From: Impatiens glandulifera
Taxonomy: Eukaryota; Streptophyta; Magnoliopsida; Ericales; Balsaminaceae
Assembly: GCF_907164915.1 (NCBI RefSeq)
Contig: NC_061863.1
Span: 33,763,133 to 33,827,132 of the forward strand
DNA length: 64,000 bases
Direction: 5' to 3'
Below the pieces are notes generated by a model. The model was not told where the DNA came from, made no database searches, and saw nothing but the letters and a program-made list of their open reading frames with translations. Position 1 is the first letter of the stretch; each line of letters starts with the position of its first letter. The position numbers were made by a program, and so were the translations under genes. Below, piece by piece: positions 1 through 12,575 of the stretch.

Positions 1-862
1 GCATGCGAGGAAAACAATGATGATTTAATGATCCGACTTCGACAGCCGGAAGGTGCATGCCTGACACGTGTTCGAATCTGCAAACCGGCAACGTCATCTT
101 TACCTGAGGAGTGTCTGCATGCTTGCCAAGTGTTGAGTAAGATGAAACGGGCAAGCAACCTCCCTGCACCGGCGTGATGCTGGATTAACCAATCCCACGG
201 TGAGAGAAAAAGTGACCGTTTGGATCATTCTCACTATAAAAGGAAGAAGAAGCGACCTCATTAATGGCGACACAAGTTACGAAAATCTTAGAGAGATAAA
301 GAAATCCCACGCGCGACTCAAAACTGTTGTGTCATTAACCGGAAGCTTTGTTTTATTTGTGTTGTGTTATTGTATTACATCAAGAGTGAGTTGGTGTAAC
401 CGGCGAGTAGCGAGTTGGGCTCGACCGGCATTATAAGTGTTGTAACTTTTGAAAGTTAGTGGAGATCCTTCTCATAACCTGAGAAGAAGGGGTGACGTAG
501 GAGGGTTTGCTCCGAACATCCATAAAAAATCTTGTTTCGTGTTATTTCCTTTATTTACTGCTTACTCACTTAACCTAACCACAAACCAAAACAATCTTGC
601 TCCTTATATCAAAAACCGGCCCACTCATATTTCTAAAACCGACTCCTCCTAAAACATCATCTAAGTCGCATACGTTGTTTCAAACTGAAATAGACATTTC
701 CGCCCTTGAACTCGGTTCAAGAGTCTGTGACAGTTTGCGAAGTGCTGAGAACGGTTATAGTCTCTAATCGGACTATTACCAAAGTGTGTTGTGTGTTGTA
801 AGAGGTCACCCTTCCTAAAACTGGAACACCCCGGTCCTCCAAGGGCGTCCCCGATCCTAACA
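1..862 (+). repeat. A-family LTR, 3' portion, plus orientation
   Basis: The block is the reverse complement of the LTRs at 8184-9211 and 15567-16765. It ends in CGATCCTAACA, the mirror of the TGTTAGGATCG that opens those copies. A TATA-like CTATAAAAGG lies near 233-243. The two modules common to several LTR families here follow: a CCTTCTC/GAGAAGAAGG hairpin with GGGTGACGTAGGAG at about 463-531, and a TTGAACTCGGTTCAAG palindrome at about 704-722. No primer-binding site follows base 862, so this is read as a 3' or solo LTR whose body lies left of the window. Short ORFs inside it are chance. Confidence 0.8.
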
Positions 863-1246
863 CATTCAATATGTACTATCTAGATATCCATAAACAAATT
901 CTACAATCATGGTTCATTAATCCTTATTGTGAATTCTTAAACATTATAGTGTTCCATGTCATATATTCTTAAAGAAAGAACATCTTCTTAATAGAACAAA
1001 CTATAATCACAACTCACATAATTATAACCAAAACATTCATTATATATATATATGAACAGAATAATGAATCATTTTAGTCAATTTAAGATTTAAAAAAATA
1101 AAAATGAGGAAAGGGGAACCAAATGTTCTTCAGGGAAATAGTATCGAACATCTGGCGTGATTCATCACATTTGGTGAATACTAGAAAACATTAATAATTT
1201 AGAAATAAGTTGTGAAGAAAATAAATTAAATATATATATATATATA
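863..1246. other. AT-rich spacer, no gene seen
   Basis: AT-rich sequence with TA microsatellites near 1041-1053 and 1231-1247. I see no ORF, promoter or repeat family that I can name. Confidence 0.5.
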
Positions 1247-1935
1247 TGATGTTACAAATAAATTAATTAAATACAATATTACAAGAATGAAATCACCAAA
1301 ATACAATGTTGATTTGTGGCATATTCTTAGCACATTTCCCTTAAAACAGTTTCACCATCTCCCATTGTGCCAGAGTTTATCACAGATGACTATCTCCCAT
1401 GGTACAATGAATCTAGTAGTGATTTAGCATCGGAATCACTACGCAACGAACTTAACAAAATACCTGAATAAATCACAGGGTTTTAACGGAAATACAACGA
1501 GTCAAGAACTCAAAGAACACTTGATTGAGTGAAAAACACGAAGAACACTCAAATGAGTGAAGAACTCGAATGACACTCAAGAAAACAAATAAATAAAAAC
1601 CTTTCGAATTCTAGAGAGATTATGGAATGAGTAAAAAGAGATATGAGATATATGAAGAGTTCCAACAAAAGGGATATTTATAGCCGGAAATTAAACCATC
1701 AAAATAAATTCATTTATCAATGCAACGTCTGATAATTCATTTAACGGCTTCCATTCCTAGACTCTTAATATTTCAAGACTCTTGGCATTCGATCTTATCC
1801 ATTGCCATTAAATTTCACTAAAAATTCACATTTGAATTTAATATGAATTTATATTTATTTAGATTACATTACATTTAATTTTTTATCCAAATTCTCATTT
1901 TTATTTAATTAATGATTTAGTTTAAAATTCCAACA
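1247..1935 (-). repeat. L-family LTR, copy 1 (minus)
   Basis: About 690 bp that align along their whole length with 47978-48674, with perhaps 10-15% difference by eye. Read on the minus strand the block begins TGTTGGAATTTTAAAC, directly after a purine run, and ends in CA. It holds a TATA-like GGCTATAAATATCCC near 1669-1684. These are the marks of a 3' LTR on the minus strand. A run of short repeats containing AAGAACACTCAAATGAGTG lies at about 1505-1590. The family is not recognised. Confidence 0.65.
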
Positions 1936-2139
1936 ATTCCCCACATTAATGGAAATTAAAATATTGACCTAGTGAAAATTTCAACAGTTGAATTCTACAT
2001 AGTATAGGTAGGTATAACAATTTGAACATTCCCTTTTAAAAGTATATAACTTTACTAGCCAATTAGTAGACTTGTTGTCCTTGACTATTATCCCATTTGT
2101 GTAAACTATTACACACATAGAATTCTTCCTGATACAAGT
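1936..2139 (-). repeat. Internal tail of L element with polypurine tract
   Basis: On the minus strand this holds CCATTAATGTGGGGAAT, a polypurine tract abutting the L LTR. The rest is non-coding and is cut off at 2140, where the C LTR begins. It shows that copy 1 was the 3' LTR of a larger element and not a solo LTR. Confidence 0.55.
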
Positions 2140-3459
2140 TGTTAGGATCGGTGTTGACTATAGAGACGAGGGTATGACTATAGGTAACAACTTAGGACAT
2201 TCAATTTAATTTGAACTATGTTAAAAGTTCAAACATGTTTTTATTCTTCGCAAATCTTTATAAGCTCTTAAACAAGTTCAAGTGCGGAACAACTTGTTGG
2301 ATTTGAAGCTTCAGACAAGGATTTTTATGGATGTTCGGATATAAAACTCCTATGTCACCCCTTCTTGCTCAATAGGAAGGATATTCACTAGAAGTCTTTG
2401 ATTTAGTACAACAACTACACAAACTCAGTCAGAAAAACACACGACTTAACAATTGTCGACTTTTGAACTTCTAGTTAACTCTCTGTTGAACCAAACAACC
2501 TCTGTTCAACTTACAACACTAAAATTTCACACAGAAATAACAGTAGGGAATACATTGTATTCATAACACAAATAGTTTATTCTCACTTAATCTTGAAAGA
2601 CATTGAGCAATCAAATAGCAAGAGTGAATGTGAGCACAGTAACTGAGATTTCAAGATTCACGTATAGTTCGTCCATTGTCCGTGGACATCTATTAATAGT
2701 TGAAAAGCACCAACGGTTGAATCTTTCTTTTGGACATGTGGCATTTGTCCGTTCGATGACCGCCAATAGTACTATAGTACAGCAGACTATGATCATTGGG
2801 ATCGTAGCTGTATAAGACTGATAGTTTGCCGAATATCCTCTGATATTGTTGTGTACTAGAGATGTACAATGTGGAAATTTTGAATGATAAACGTATACGT
2901 TGCAGTCTTTCATTTGTTGAGATCAGCTGGCTTGATAGACTATTGAAAACGAGAACTGCGACGAGCTTTTTGAGTTAGATGTCTGATCAAGTCGGACGAT
3001 GTCTAACAACACATTCTTCATTAGACCATATCTAAGAAGAAGTTAGATGGCGTCTGCTCACGCTCTTCTTCAGACCACGTCTAATAAAGATATATGACGT
3101 CTTCTCGCGCTCTTCTTCAGACCTCGTCTGATGAAGATAGACGACGTCTGCTCGCGCATTACTCAGACCACATCTAAAGTAATTAGACAATATCTACACG
3201 TGCATTACTCAGACCATGTCTGAAGTAATTAGACGATGTCTGCTCGCGCATTACTTAGTCCAAGTCTGAAGTAATTTACACGACGTCTACTCGTGCATTA
3301 CTCAGACCACGTCTAAAGTAATGAGACAACGTATGCTCGCGCATTACGCAGACCACGTCTGAAGTAATTTAGACGACATCTACTCGCACATTATTCAGAC
3401 CACGTCTGAAGTAATTTAGACGACGTCTACCCGCGCATTACTCAGACCACGTATACATA
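2140..3459 (-). repeat. C LTR, truncated (minus)
   Basis: It starts TGTTAGGATCGGTG, the end signature shared with B. It carries the conserved LTR modules: a palindrome near 2269-2287, and ATGGATGTTCGG plus CACCCCTTCTTG near 2325-2375. A long tandem array follows. I find no polypurine tract or clean right boundary, so it is probably truncated. ORFs at 2603-2913 are fortuitous. Confidence 0.6.
2975..3455. repeat. Tandem array, about 46-bp unit, AGACGACGTCTNCTCGCGCA type
   Basis: About ten degenerate units run head to tail. Each contains a palindromic GACGTC-like core, a CTCGCGCATTACTCAGACC segment and a second inverted CGTCTGAAGTAATT segment. The array lies inside LTR C. Confidence 0.8.
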
Positions 3460-3612
3460 TTTAAAATGATATCTTCATACCATAATAAAAATGTAGTATA
3501 TAAAACAATGTATATATATACATGTATAAATAAATAAATCGTCTCTTTTTATTTAGTAATTATCATACCATATTTTATTAATTGTAACGCTTAATTAATT
3601 TAAGAAGGTATA
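3460..3612. other. AT-rich gap between LTRs C and B
   Basis: About 150 bp of AT-rich sequence with no LTR signature. It may be the remains of C or older host DNA interrupted by B. Confidence 0.4.
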
Positions 3613-5131
3613 TGTTAGGATCGGTGACAACAATAGAAGGGGGTTGAGTATTGTTTTAATCCTATTAGAGATGAAAATATGTTTCTATTCTTCAAAAATC
3701 GTCGTAAGTTCTTGAACGAATTCAAGTGCGGAAATGTTTGTTCGATTTGAAGCAGCATATAAAAGACAAAAAGATGTAGTAAGTAAATAACACAAGAGTT
3801 TTATGGATGTTCGGAGATAAAACTCTTACGTCACCCCTTTTTATGTTTTCAGAAGGATTTTCACTAGAAGACTTTGATTTATATAGGAACTACACAAACC
3901 CAGTCAGAACACAAGACTTAACATCTTCCTATTTCAGAACTCCTAGCTATCACTTTGTTGAATAGACAACGTCCTGTTCAACTTACAATACTGAAAATAC
4001 ACTCAAGTAGTACAGTTAAATATATCTTAGCTAAACATAGTGAATTACAAAATACACTTGAGAATGATGAGCTAGAGAGAGAGTAAGCATGTAAAAGATC
4101 AAAGAATCAGAGAGAATCATCGTTGTACTTTGTTATCTTTTTATCTTGAATCGTAGAAACGATCGATTCTGATTCTTGGATATGTGTTAGCTTTACATTA
4201 TATGTACGTCAGGTGTACAAGATCGTACGTAAGAATATATTCGTTGGATTGTGGCATACCGGATTGTATTGCAGAATATACGGTAGAACGTGGTGATACA
4301 ACGCGGGCTAGTGTAATAATTAAGTACGTTGAAGTTAAGAGTATTAAGCTTACTTGGAGGACTATTGAAAACGAACACTTATGTTCTCTATGCTAATGAG
4401 CAGAGCAGATAATTGGATGCTTCGTTAAACAGTGCTGAAGCAAGGCGTCAACTCGCGCTTCTTTAGAGTATTATTGAATCAAGGCATCTGCTCGCGCTTC
4501 TTTAGACTAGGACGTATGTTGAAGTGAGACATATGCTCGCGCAATTCTTCATATCAGGGCGTTTGTTGAAGTGAGACGTTTTCTCGCGCACTTCTTTAGA
4601 CCAGGGCGTCTATTGAAGTGAGATGTTTGCTCGCGTAATTCTTCAGACCAGGACGTCTGTTGAAGTGAGACGTCTACTCGTGAACTTCTTCAGACCGGAA
4701 CATTTGTTGAAGTGACACATCTACTCGTGAACTTCTTCAGACTAGGACGTCTGTTGAAGTGCGATGTCTGCTCACGCACTTCTTTAGACCAGGGCGTTTG
4801 TTGAAATAAAACGTATTCTCACGCACTTCTTCAGACCAGAGCGTCTTTTGAAGTGTGACGTTTGCTCGCACACTTCTTCAGATTAGGATGTCTGTTGAAG
4901 TGAGACGTCTACTAAAGAGAGAAGTCTACTTGTGCTTCTTGAGTTGTACCTACGCTTAGACATTCACACAACTTAGTTTTGTTCACGAACACATCATTAA
5001 AACTATGTTGTATTGATTAAACTTATTTTTATTCACCAAAGTTCATTTTAATCAATTAAATGCATTTTTCCTTAATTAATTATTTCTCTTTTAATTAATT
5101 TTCCTTTTTCTTTAATTAACTAAATCTAACA
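3613..5131 (-). repeat. B 3' LTR (about 1.5 kb)
   Basis: It starts TGTTAGGATCGGTGAC and ends in ATCTAACA next to a polypurine tract, so both edges are clear. Conserved modules: palindrome CTTGAACGAATTCAAG near 3713-3728, and ATGGATGTTCGGAG followed by TACGTCACCCC near 3807-3845. A tandem array fills about 4430-4930. Near 4960-5000 it shares a segment with the start of the G LTR (about 46900-46960). Confidence 0.8.
4430..4930. repeat. Tandem array, about 48-bp unit, CTTCTTCAGACCAGGGCGTCT type
   Basis: About ten units combining CGTCTGTTGAAGTGAGACGT with CTCGCGCACTTCTTCAGACC. Halves of each unit are inverted relative to each other (TTGAAG against CTTCTT; AGACGT against ACGTCT). It resembles, but is not identical to, the array in LTR C, and it shares motifs with the G LTR at 46975-47150. 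Confidence 0.8.
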
Positions 5132-5150
5132 ATTTCCCCTTTTTTGAGGA
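5132..5150 (-). other. Polypurine tract of B
   Basis: On the minus strand TCCTCAAAAAAGGGGAAAT lies directly before the LTR start TGTTAGATTTAG. This is the expected site for plus-strand priming, and it matches the tract before the G LTR (46856-46869). Confidence 0.75.
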
Positions 5151-5269
5151 TGTTTAAACTAAGTTAAAAATAGGAAATTAAAAGGTAAATAATATATTAA
5201 TATAAATATGAAATACATTGAATATACAAAGTTTGAGATTCCCCCCTTTTAATTATTGAAGCTTTAGTC

Positions 5270-7877
5270 CAGCCTGTTGCCAAAAAGGAGTCTTTCCAAA
5301 CCTCCTCCTCGATCACCTCATTGTTCTCCTCGACCACGTCCTCGATTCGACTTCCTCCTTGTTCGAGTGCCCTGACCGCAGCTATCTCTTCCCCCTCGAT
5401 TGTTTCCTATCCCCTTTTTAACATTATCAACATTAGCTTCAGTAACTTCAATGCATAGTATAGCAGAACTAATATCCTCAACTTTCTTGGTTGCTGTATT
5501 GGCAACTTTAATGCACTCAACATCTGATGTCATGAGAGAATTTGATATTTCGACAAGATGAAGGTCAAACAATTTCAATGTTGACTTTTTCTCATTTTGA
5601 AGATCGAAAAAGGTCTGGAGTAGAGTTGACTTCATTCTGACCATCTGATTCCTAATCATCGATACTTCAATCGAAGTCCTCGATATATCTGAAATTGCAT
5701 TTCCCTTAGCCAAGGTTACACAGTAATAGTCTTTGAATTCGAAGATGTCCGCTCTTCAAGAATCTCCAACTTATTAAAGATTGAATTGATGCTCTGTTGC
5801 ATAGGCGCAAGAGCATCCATGATGAAGTTTCATAGATCGACAATTCCCCGAGAGGATGCCTTAGGGGAAGTGGGGGTCGAAGAGTTAAGGTGAGAACCAG
5901 GTGGAACAGTGCGAAGATGGGAGGTTTGAATACTTACTTGAATAACAGACGGCTATAGAGATTTGTCATGAGATGAGGTTGTAGGCACAATAATCATAAC
6001 TCGAGACTCTCCGTTTGCACCTTCAATCTCATCGCACAAATCCTTGATAAATCCCGTCAAGACTTCAGAATTGAAGGATTTAGCAAGGAGGGATTTCTTG
6101 GATGATGAAAGGTTTGAGCGTTTGAATTTTAATGGAGGAAAGCCTCTATTCAGACGTTTTCACCTTGTTTTAAGAGATAGTTTGAATAGAAGAGGCACAT
6201 TTCTTTTCTGAAGCAAGAGAGGAGCACTGCTCAGCAGCTCCATATGTCTTCTTCTCGGAGGTAAAAGACATGTGCTCAGACATAGGGGAGATGCACTGCT
6301 CATGAGCAGAGGAGATCTCCTTCTCAATAGACGAGAGCTATTGTTGTTCAGTAGTGTGAATAGCCGCCTAATCTTCAACTAAGGGAAGATGTTGCTCAGT
6401 AGAGAGATGAACTAGAATACATGTCTCCTCAACACACATCTTCTCCTCAATAGACGTCTTCTAGGAAGCAAAGAAAGACGGTTTATTCTTTGGAGAAGGA
6501 GGCTACAACTTTTCGATAAACATCCATTGCTCCTCGGCATCTGAGTTATTCAGCTCAGCCAAAGACGCCTCCTTTCAAAGTTCTTCAATCTTGGACGACA
6601 CTGTGTCGTGAAGAAAGCATTGGGCGGTTGAACTCTAGGAGTGCAAGATTGACTGCAAACAGATGTTAACTTTGCCATCTACTCATGTCGTTCTCTTTAG
6701 AGAGTTATAGTTTTCTTCCCTTTAGCGAAGAATTGGGAACAAAGCACGCACTCTAGAGATAATAGCAATGAACTCTCTTCTCTTTAGAGCTTCGTGAACT
6801 TCCTTGGTGCAGGTACAAGCAAGAACAAATTTCTCCATATTGAGCAGCAACTCCGAATGCTCAATCAGATCAACGCCTTTGATAGCTTCATCAAACCACT
6901 TATGGTGCCTTATACTGCTCCATTTATAGAAGAGCTCAAGCCTCTCTAAAGCCGCATACTCAACCTCCTCAAGGATGAGTTTTAGTGATTGCTTAACTTT
7001 CGAAAGAGGCTCGGAGACCTCCACCGAGGGTTCTTTTCCCTTTCCTGCAACTTCGGCAGGCTTTGTAGTAGGTACATGTTCCTAAAATACTATGCCCTTA
7101 GCATATTGAACCTGTCTTGCTAAGGCTGATAGAGAGGCGTCGGAAAGAGGATTTACTACCTTGGCAGTAAGGACAGGCACAATAGCTTGCTCTTTGGCTG
7201 GGGCAGTAGCCAGCTCCTGGGTAAGAGAATCTAATGGATGAATAGTAGAAGGTTCAACACTCTGACCAACAACTTCAGTAGCCCCTTGTGTTGCAAGGGA
7301 GACAACAAAGTCCCCTACAAGTCTATCATCAACAGCACCAACTAAATCTCAGTCGGTTCAGTAGTCGGTTCCACAATGGGAACTTCAAAAGGCTCTACGA
7401 CTAAAATATATTGGGAGGTTAACTTGGAAGAAACCTTTGCTGCAAGAATATCAACAGTCTGGCCAGTAGGCTTGGCACACGCTAGGTCTTGAGTTAGTTT
7501 CTCAATAGAGACCTCTGCTTGCGCTTCGGTAGGAGGCAAGACAGAGGAATGAAGAGAAGACATCTCTGTAGAGGGAGTTACCTCCAGTCTAGCCTTATTT
7601 CCAACGGAGCAACCTCAACGGTTTCTCCGATAGAGGCACGCCTATGGCTATTAGAACTTGTGGTTGACTCCTGCACCTTCAACTTTCTCATTTTTGCTGG
7701 AGTTCGACGACTAGAGGTGGCATGGCGCTTGGACTGCGGAGCGGATGAGTTGGACTTAGCCTCCATTATCGCCTTTATCCTTAAGATGTAGTTGCCAACG
7801 GTGTTGCTGGTCAAAACCCTGCTGACATGAATATAGGTGCTCAAGAACCCTTCTAGGTCAAATAGAGAAGCGCACAT
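5270..7877 (-). pseudogene. Accessory ORF of B, broken, N-terminal domain missing
   Basis: Fragments at 7877-7578, 7563-7342, 7024-6722 and 5713-5318 on the minus strand align in order with the accessory region of G (44700-46760). Shared points include SKLTSQYILVVEP against PKVTSQYVLVVEP, and a C-terminal helix followed by an Arg-Gly-rich tail (NNRGGRDSCGQGTRTRRK against SYRGGRGGRDGCGRGTRSRR). The middle is Pro/Ser/Thr/Glu-rich and probably disordered. Many stops and frameshifts separate the pieces. The conserved N-terminal domain seen in A, F and G is absent because the element is cut at 7877. Function is unknown; the RG tail suggests nucleic-acid binding, which is inference. Confidence 0.65.
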
Positions 7878-8183
7878 TAAGTTCTACCGAACAGATACCA
7901 AAACAGATAATACCGAACAAATAACCAAACATTCTACCGGCTGCGCTTTTTATATATAACCGAGGAGACTACCGAGTAAACTACCGGTCAGACTACCGGT
8001 TTTGCTTCTTTATAAGTGTTTGTTGATTTTGCAGCTGTCTTTAAGGGAAACTAAACAGTTTTTAATTCTCGGTTTCTATATCCTGCACAAAATTAACTTT
8101 ATTAAGTTCTTTATTAATAATTAATTACCTATTTTATCTAATAATTTCTTCCCTTTTGATTATTTAGAATAAATATTCAAAAC
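7878..8183 (-). repeat. D-like LTR scrap plus a polypurine tract
   Basis: 7885-8140 matches the right-hand part of the D LTR (about 20230-20630): TATATATAACCGAGGAGACTA-type sequence, repeated AGACTACCGGT units and the TTAATAATTAATTACCTATTTTATC end. On the minus strand it is preceded by AATCAAAAGGGAAGAAA, an A-type polypurine tract (about 8140-8160). It is a truncated LTR edge trapped between B and A. Confidence 0.6.
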
Positions 8184-9211
8184 TGTTAGGATCGGGATCG
8201 CCCTTGGAGTACCGGGGTTCCGGTTTTGGAAGGGTTGACCGCTTACAACACAACACACGCTCTGATTGGTGATAGTCCGGTTAGAGACTAAAACCGTTCT
8301 CAACACTACGCAAGCTGTTATAGACATTTGAACTGAGTTTAAGGGCGGAAATGTCTATTTCAGCTTGAAGCAACATACACGACTTGAATGATGTTTATGA
8401 GGAATCGGTTTAAGGAGTATGAATAGACCGGTTTTGATTAAGGAATATGATTATATTTCGGTTAGTTTTGGTTCGGTTTTAAGTGAGTAAGCAGGAAATA
8501 AGAAAAAGACACGAGACAATATTTTTTATGGATGTTTGGAGCAAACCCTCCTACGTCACCCCTTCTTCTCAGATTGTGAGAAGGATCTCCACTAACTTTG
8601 AATGTTACAACACTCACACAATGCCGGACAAGCCTAACTCGCTACTCGCCGGTTACACCACTTCACTCTGATGTAATACAATAACCCAATACAACAATGC
8701 TTTCGGTAAATGAGACAACTAATTAGGATCGCGCGTGAGATTTCTTTCTCTCTCTAAAATATTTCAGAACCGTAATAAATGAAGTCGCTTCGTCTTCCTT
8801 TTATAGTAAATGAAATCCCAACGGTCATCTTCTTATCTCTCCGTAGGATTGGTCAGTTTGAAAACCACGCTAGTTCAGAGATGTTGCATGCACGTTTCAT
8901 CTTTCTGACACTTGATAAGCATGCATATAGCGGTCAAGTATTGATGACGTAACCGACTTGCAGTTTTGGACACGTGTCAAACATGCATCTTCCGGATGTC
9001 TGATTCGGATCTTCGGATAAGCAGATCATCATTATTTTTATCGCATGCTTCTGATCCGGATCTTATCTTCTTGCATTATTTTGATGTATTCTCCAGCCGG
9101 TCTATGCAGTCTCTAGCCGGTTTATACGATTTGGTATGTTCCTGCACATGAGAGTTAAAAGTAATTTAGTTCTCTGGCCATTTAAAATTAATTTACTTAA
9201 TTTTTCTAACA
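8184..9211 (-). repeat. A 3' LTR (about 1.03 kb)
   Basis: It starts TGTTAGGATCGGGATCGC and ends in TTCTAACA beside a purine-rich tract. It carries the conserved modules near 8328-8346 and 8524-8592 and a minus-strand TATAAAAGG near 8797-8805. Compared with the 5' copy it lacks about 180 bp around 9077, between short repeated bases, which accounts for the length difference. Confidence 0.85.
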
Positions 9212-9370
9212 ATTTCTCCCTTTTTGATTATATATAATAAATATTCAAAAATTGTATTGTGTGGCCGGTTTAAAAATTATCTTTCTTAATTTTTCTAACA
9301 ATTTCTCCCTTTTTGATTATTTAGAATAAATATTCAAAAATGTGTGTAGCAATTTCTCCTTTTTTGATAT
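9212..9370 (-). other. Repeated polypurine tracts of A
   Basis: The motif AATCAAAAAGGGAGAAATTG on the minus strand occurs just before the LTR, again about 90 bp upstream (near 9297-9320), and in weaker form near 9350. Repeated polypurine tracts upstream of the 3' LTR are a known Sirevirus feature. Only the copy touching the LTR is expected to define its edge. Confidence 0.65.
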
Positions 9371-9510
9371 TTTTCAAAGAAAAATTTCAAAATAAGCCGG
9401 TTTTTCAAAAGATGTTTAGTATAATCATAAGTTTGAGATCTTAAGAGAAAATAACTGATTTTTTAAACAAACAGTGATAGATAGCATAAATAAGTTCATA
9501 AGAAAATAAG

Positions 9511-12460
9511 CTAAATGTTGGATGATCCCCCCTTTTCCTTTTCCTTTTCCTTTTGCTTGGCCTCCTCTTCCTTCCATTCCCTTTCTCTTCTTTCCGCGTC
9601 TACGCACCATCCGGCAAAGACACTTGATGTACCGGGATTACGTTGGTTGAACCGGAAGACACCGCCCGCTGGTCTAGGTGGTTGGGATGATTGAGCAATT
9701 ATCGGTCCATGACTTGGTGATGCGATTGATGACTCAACTACATTCTTCTTCCTTCGGTTTAATTGTTCAGCATCCTCCTCTTCTTCTTCATCAAGAGGTT
9801 CCTCGGACTGCCCCACCGGTTCAAAGTCTTCAACACCTCTTTGTTCCACCTGTTTCATCAAACTCGCAATTTTCGTTCGTTTGCCCCTTGTCCTTGTTAC
9901 CATTGAATGCGGAGCTTGTATTGGCATGGGTTTCGGTTGAGCGGCTTCTTCGTCCTCAGAATTTTCTTGGCTAGCTTGAGGTCATTTTCTTCCGTTTCCT
10001 TTCTCAGTCGTTCTCTGTCTTCCTCTTAAGTTTGGATTCGGCGAGCTGTTTCGGCATCCAATTGGATCTGTTCCTGAGTTTTAGCCGCTTGCAGCTTAGA
10101 CAGCTCCTCAATCTGAGCTGCCATAGCTTGCATCATCTTGAGAAGCGGTGCAGTTGCCATTTCAACTGATTTATCAACCGTTATCTTGATGGATGCCTGA
10201 ACCGTTTCAACTATTTCAGGTTGTATGGATGCCCGAACCGTTTCAACTAAATCAGCTTGTATGCATGAAATTTTGGCGTCTGTGACTGTGCTAAACTCGT
10301 TAAGTAAGGAGGTGATTGTATCGGTAAAGATTTCCTTAATCTGCTCAGTTCCCAGATTCTGATCAGCCTGAGGTGGAGATTTGACTCGGTTATCCTCGTT
10401 TTCAATTTTTTGCGGCTGAGGTCTCTCTTGCCCGTTTCCTGCCGATTTGGAAGATTCACCGATTCTGAAAATTGGTCTACTTTGAAACTGATCGGCATGT
10501 AGAAGAAGCGGTTTACAGTTTTCTCTCCATTCTACCTCTAGCCGAATAACATTACTTGTGAGATCATCTCTTACTTTCTGAAACCGCTCGATCATTTTTA
10601 ATTCCATCGGAGTTAGTTCTTCTCCATCCACTTTCTTCAATGCGTCATCTACCGCCTTTAGCTTGAAGTATTCTTCGATTGTCTCTAATTTGGCGTATGC
10701 GGCATGGATGACTTCAGTACCCGTAACCTTGAGAGCCTCCTGTTCTAACTGCAAAAGTTTCGCCAAATATTCGTTTCCATTGAAGTCAGGGATCATGTCA
10801 GAGAGCTTTGTTTCACATCGTAGTCTGACCCATAGGTGATACGGGGCGGCTGTTTCTTCAGCCTCCTTATTCATGTCCCGGATGAACTCTTCGAACATTG
10901 CTTCTTCCTCTTCCTATGATATAGGTACCTCGGCGTCGGGTATGATTTCAGATTGTCTGGGACCGGTTAAGTTATGTTGCAATTCACTTTCTCCTCGCAC
11001 CGGAGAATTTTCGATCATTACTTCTTTTCCTTTGGAAACCTGAGATGGACCTTCAGGTGTGATAGATGGATTGAACGGCCCATCTTGGGCCAGTTGATAA
11101 TTTGATCCGGTTGGAAAAATTTGCCCCCAACCGAACCGGATGGTTGCCTTTTTTTCGTTGTTTCCTTCCTGCGCGAAGGGATGATGTTTTTAGAGTTGGC
11201 CATTTCTTCGACCAGGTTAATTTCAGTCTGACCGGTTGCTCCAACCTGATCAGTGTTCTGAAGAATACTTGTCACATCGTCTTCAGTTTCACGATTGACG
11301 GTTTGAATCACATTCTCAATTACCTCCGAGGCTCTCAGTCCGACATCGTCGATTACATCGTTAAGGTTCTTAGTCGGAGACTTAGAGCTTTGAGAGTGAA
11401 TATTAACCTCTGTAGCCGGAATCTTCTTTGACTTGGACATAGTTTCTTGGCTCCCCGAGGATTCGGTTTGCCTTGATGGAATTGGTTCTGCCAAGTTTGG
11501 ATGGACTGTGTTTAGTGGGATTAGCTGAAGTAGTTGATCGGTCGGTTTGGGTGATAGTTCCGAAAATAGGGTTTTCTCGGAATCTTCTGGTTTCTTGTTG
11601 CTTTTCTTCGCTGATTTCTTTACTCTCCCTTTCTTCTGCGGGACCTCGTTTTGTTTATCCTTTCCCTTTGGATCGGCTTCTTTGGAGCTCTAACCAACCG
11701 GTGCAGCCGGTCCGGATTCTTTTGTTGATTTGGCCCTTGTAGCCCTCAGTTTGGTCGGTTTAACCGTTCTTTTACTCATATGTTCAGAAGTTAAAATATT
11801 TGAGGAGGAAAGAGGTTCACCTTCGCCGATTTCGACGCGAAGAAAACGCAGAATCTTCCCAATCTGCATGGCATAGGCTTGAACCCGACCGTTTGTTTTG
11901 ACCACCATTTCGCAAAATTGTTCGAACAAAACACTTCCCCAGTCAATCTTGTCACCGCGGACAATTGCCATCAGCATTTGCAGCTTCAACTTGGTCAGAT
12001 TATCAAAGTTTTCTCATTTTCCTTGAAGAGGTTTGGATATGATGTCCACCATCCATCTGAACTCTGGCTTGAGTTTGTTTTTTCGGCTAGAGTGAGACAC
12101 CAGATCTGTGTCATCACTTGAAATAGCTAGCCGGACAGCGTTAGATTCTGCTTCCGATAAACTTGTTTTGAAATGTTTCCTGGTGTTCGGCAAACGTAGA
12201 GCTTCCGAAAAGGTTTCTTCTGTTATATCGACGGCCTTGCCGCACACGGTGGCGGAAATGGTTCTCTTCGTCAGAATCGCCGTTCTTAAGAACTCTTCAA
12301 CTTCCGACTGGTGGATGAAGAACAGACCAAAAAGATAAGTTTCCAGCCTAGAATCCCTCACGGTTTGGAGCACTGTTTTGTGTTCTTCTACAGAGTGTTC
12401 TTCGATATCGTTGAAATCGACCTGCAAGATGTATTTGAAAAGTGCATTATCTGATTCCAT
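9511..12460 (-). pseudogene. Accessory ORF2 of A (long form), broken by two frameshifts
   Basis: Reading starts at 12460 (MESDNALFKYIL). The N-terminal 250 or so codons hold the conserved accessory domain: EVEEFLRTAIL, GKAVDITEETFSEALRLP, KPEFRWMVDIISK and DWGSVLFEQFCEMV. A stop near 12014 is in frame with the pieces starting at 11989 and 11494. The region that follows is Lys/Ser/Pro-rich. Frame changes near 11020 and 10000 lead to 10898-10026 (helical, many Glu/Gln/Lys, probably coiled coil around residues 200-290) and 9927-9511 (an EEEEE run and a KEKEKEKGG tail). The original protein would have been near 980 residues. The role is unknown and no protease, transmembrane or signal sequence was seen. 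A TATA box at 12568-12575 suggests its own transcript. Confidence 0.65.
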
Positions 12461-12567
12461 GGTAAAATATCACAATGAAGAAGATGAAGATCGTGAGGAG
12501 TTGAATGCAGAAAGCTGTATGGATTTTTAGAGAGAGAAAGCTTGAGTGAATAATGAGGTGTTTCTGT

Positions 12568-12575
12568 CTTATATA
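12568..12575 (-). promoter_or_regulatory. TATA box for accessory ORF2 of A
   Basis: TATATAAG on the minus strand lies about 110 bp before the ATG at 12460. The 5' region between them is AG-rich. The spacing is nearly the same as for ORF1. Confidence 0.5.

Larger units (their letters stand above)
3613..7877 (-). mobile_element. Element B: 5'-truncated Sirevirus-like copia fragment
   Basis: On the minus strand the order is accessory-ORF pseudogene (7877 to about 5270), polypurine tract (5132-5150) and 3' LTR (5131-3613). Gag, pol and the 5' LTR are missing. The right edge at about 7877 is a junction with a different LTR scrap. The internal part is homologous to 44700-46860 in element G, which sets its orientation. 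It is assigned to the copia/Sirevirus group by that homology, not by any pol of its own. Confidence 0.7.

Noticed and set aside
2603..2913. Overlapping 70- and 100-codon ORFs on opposite strands
   Set aside because: They lie in LTR C, lack recognisable domains and are complementary shadows.
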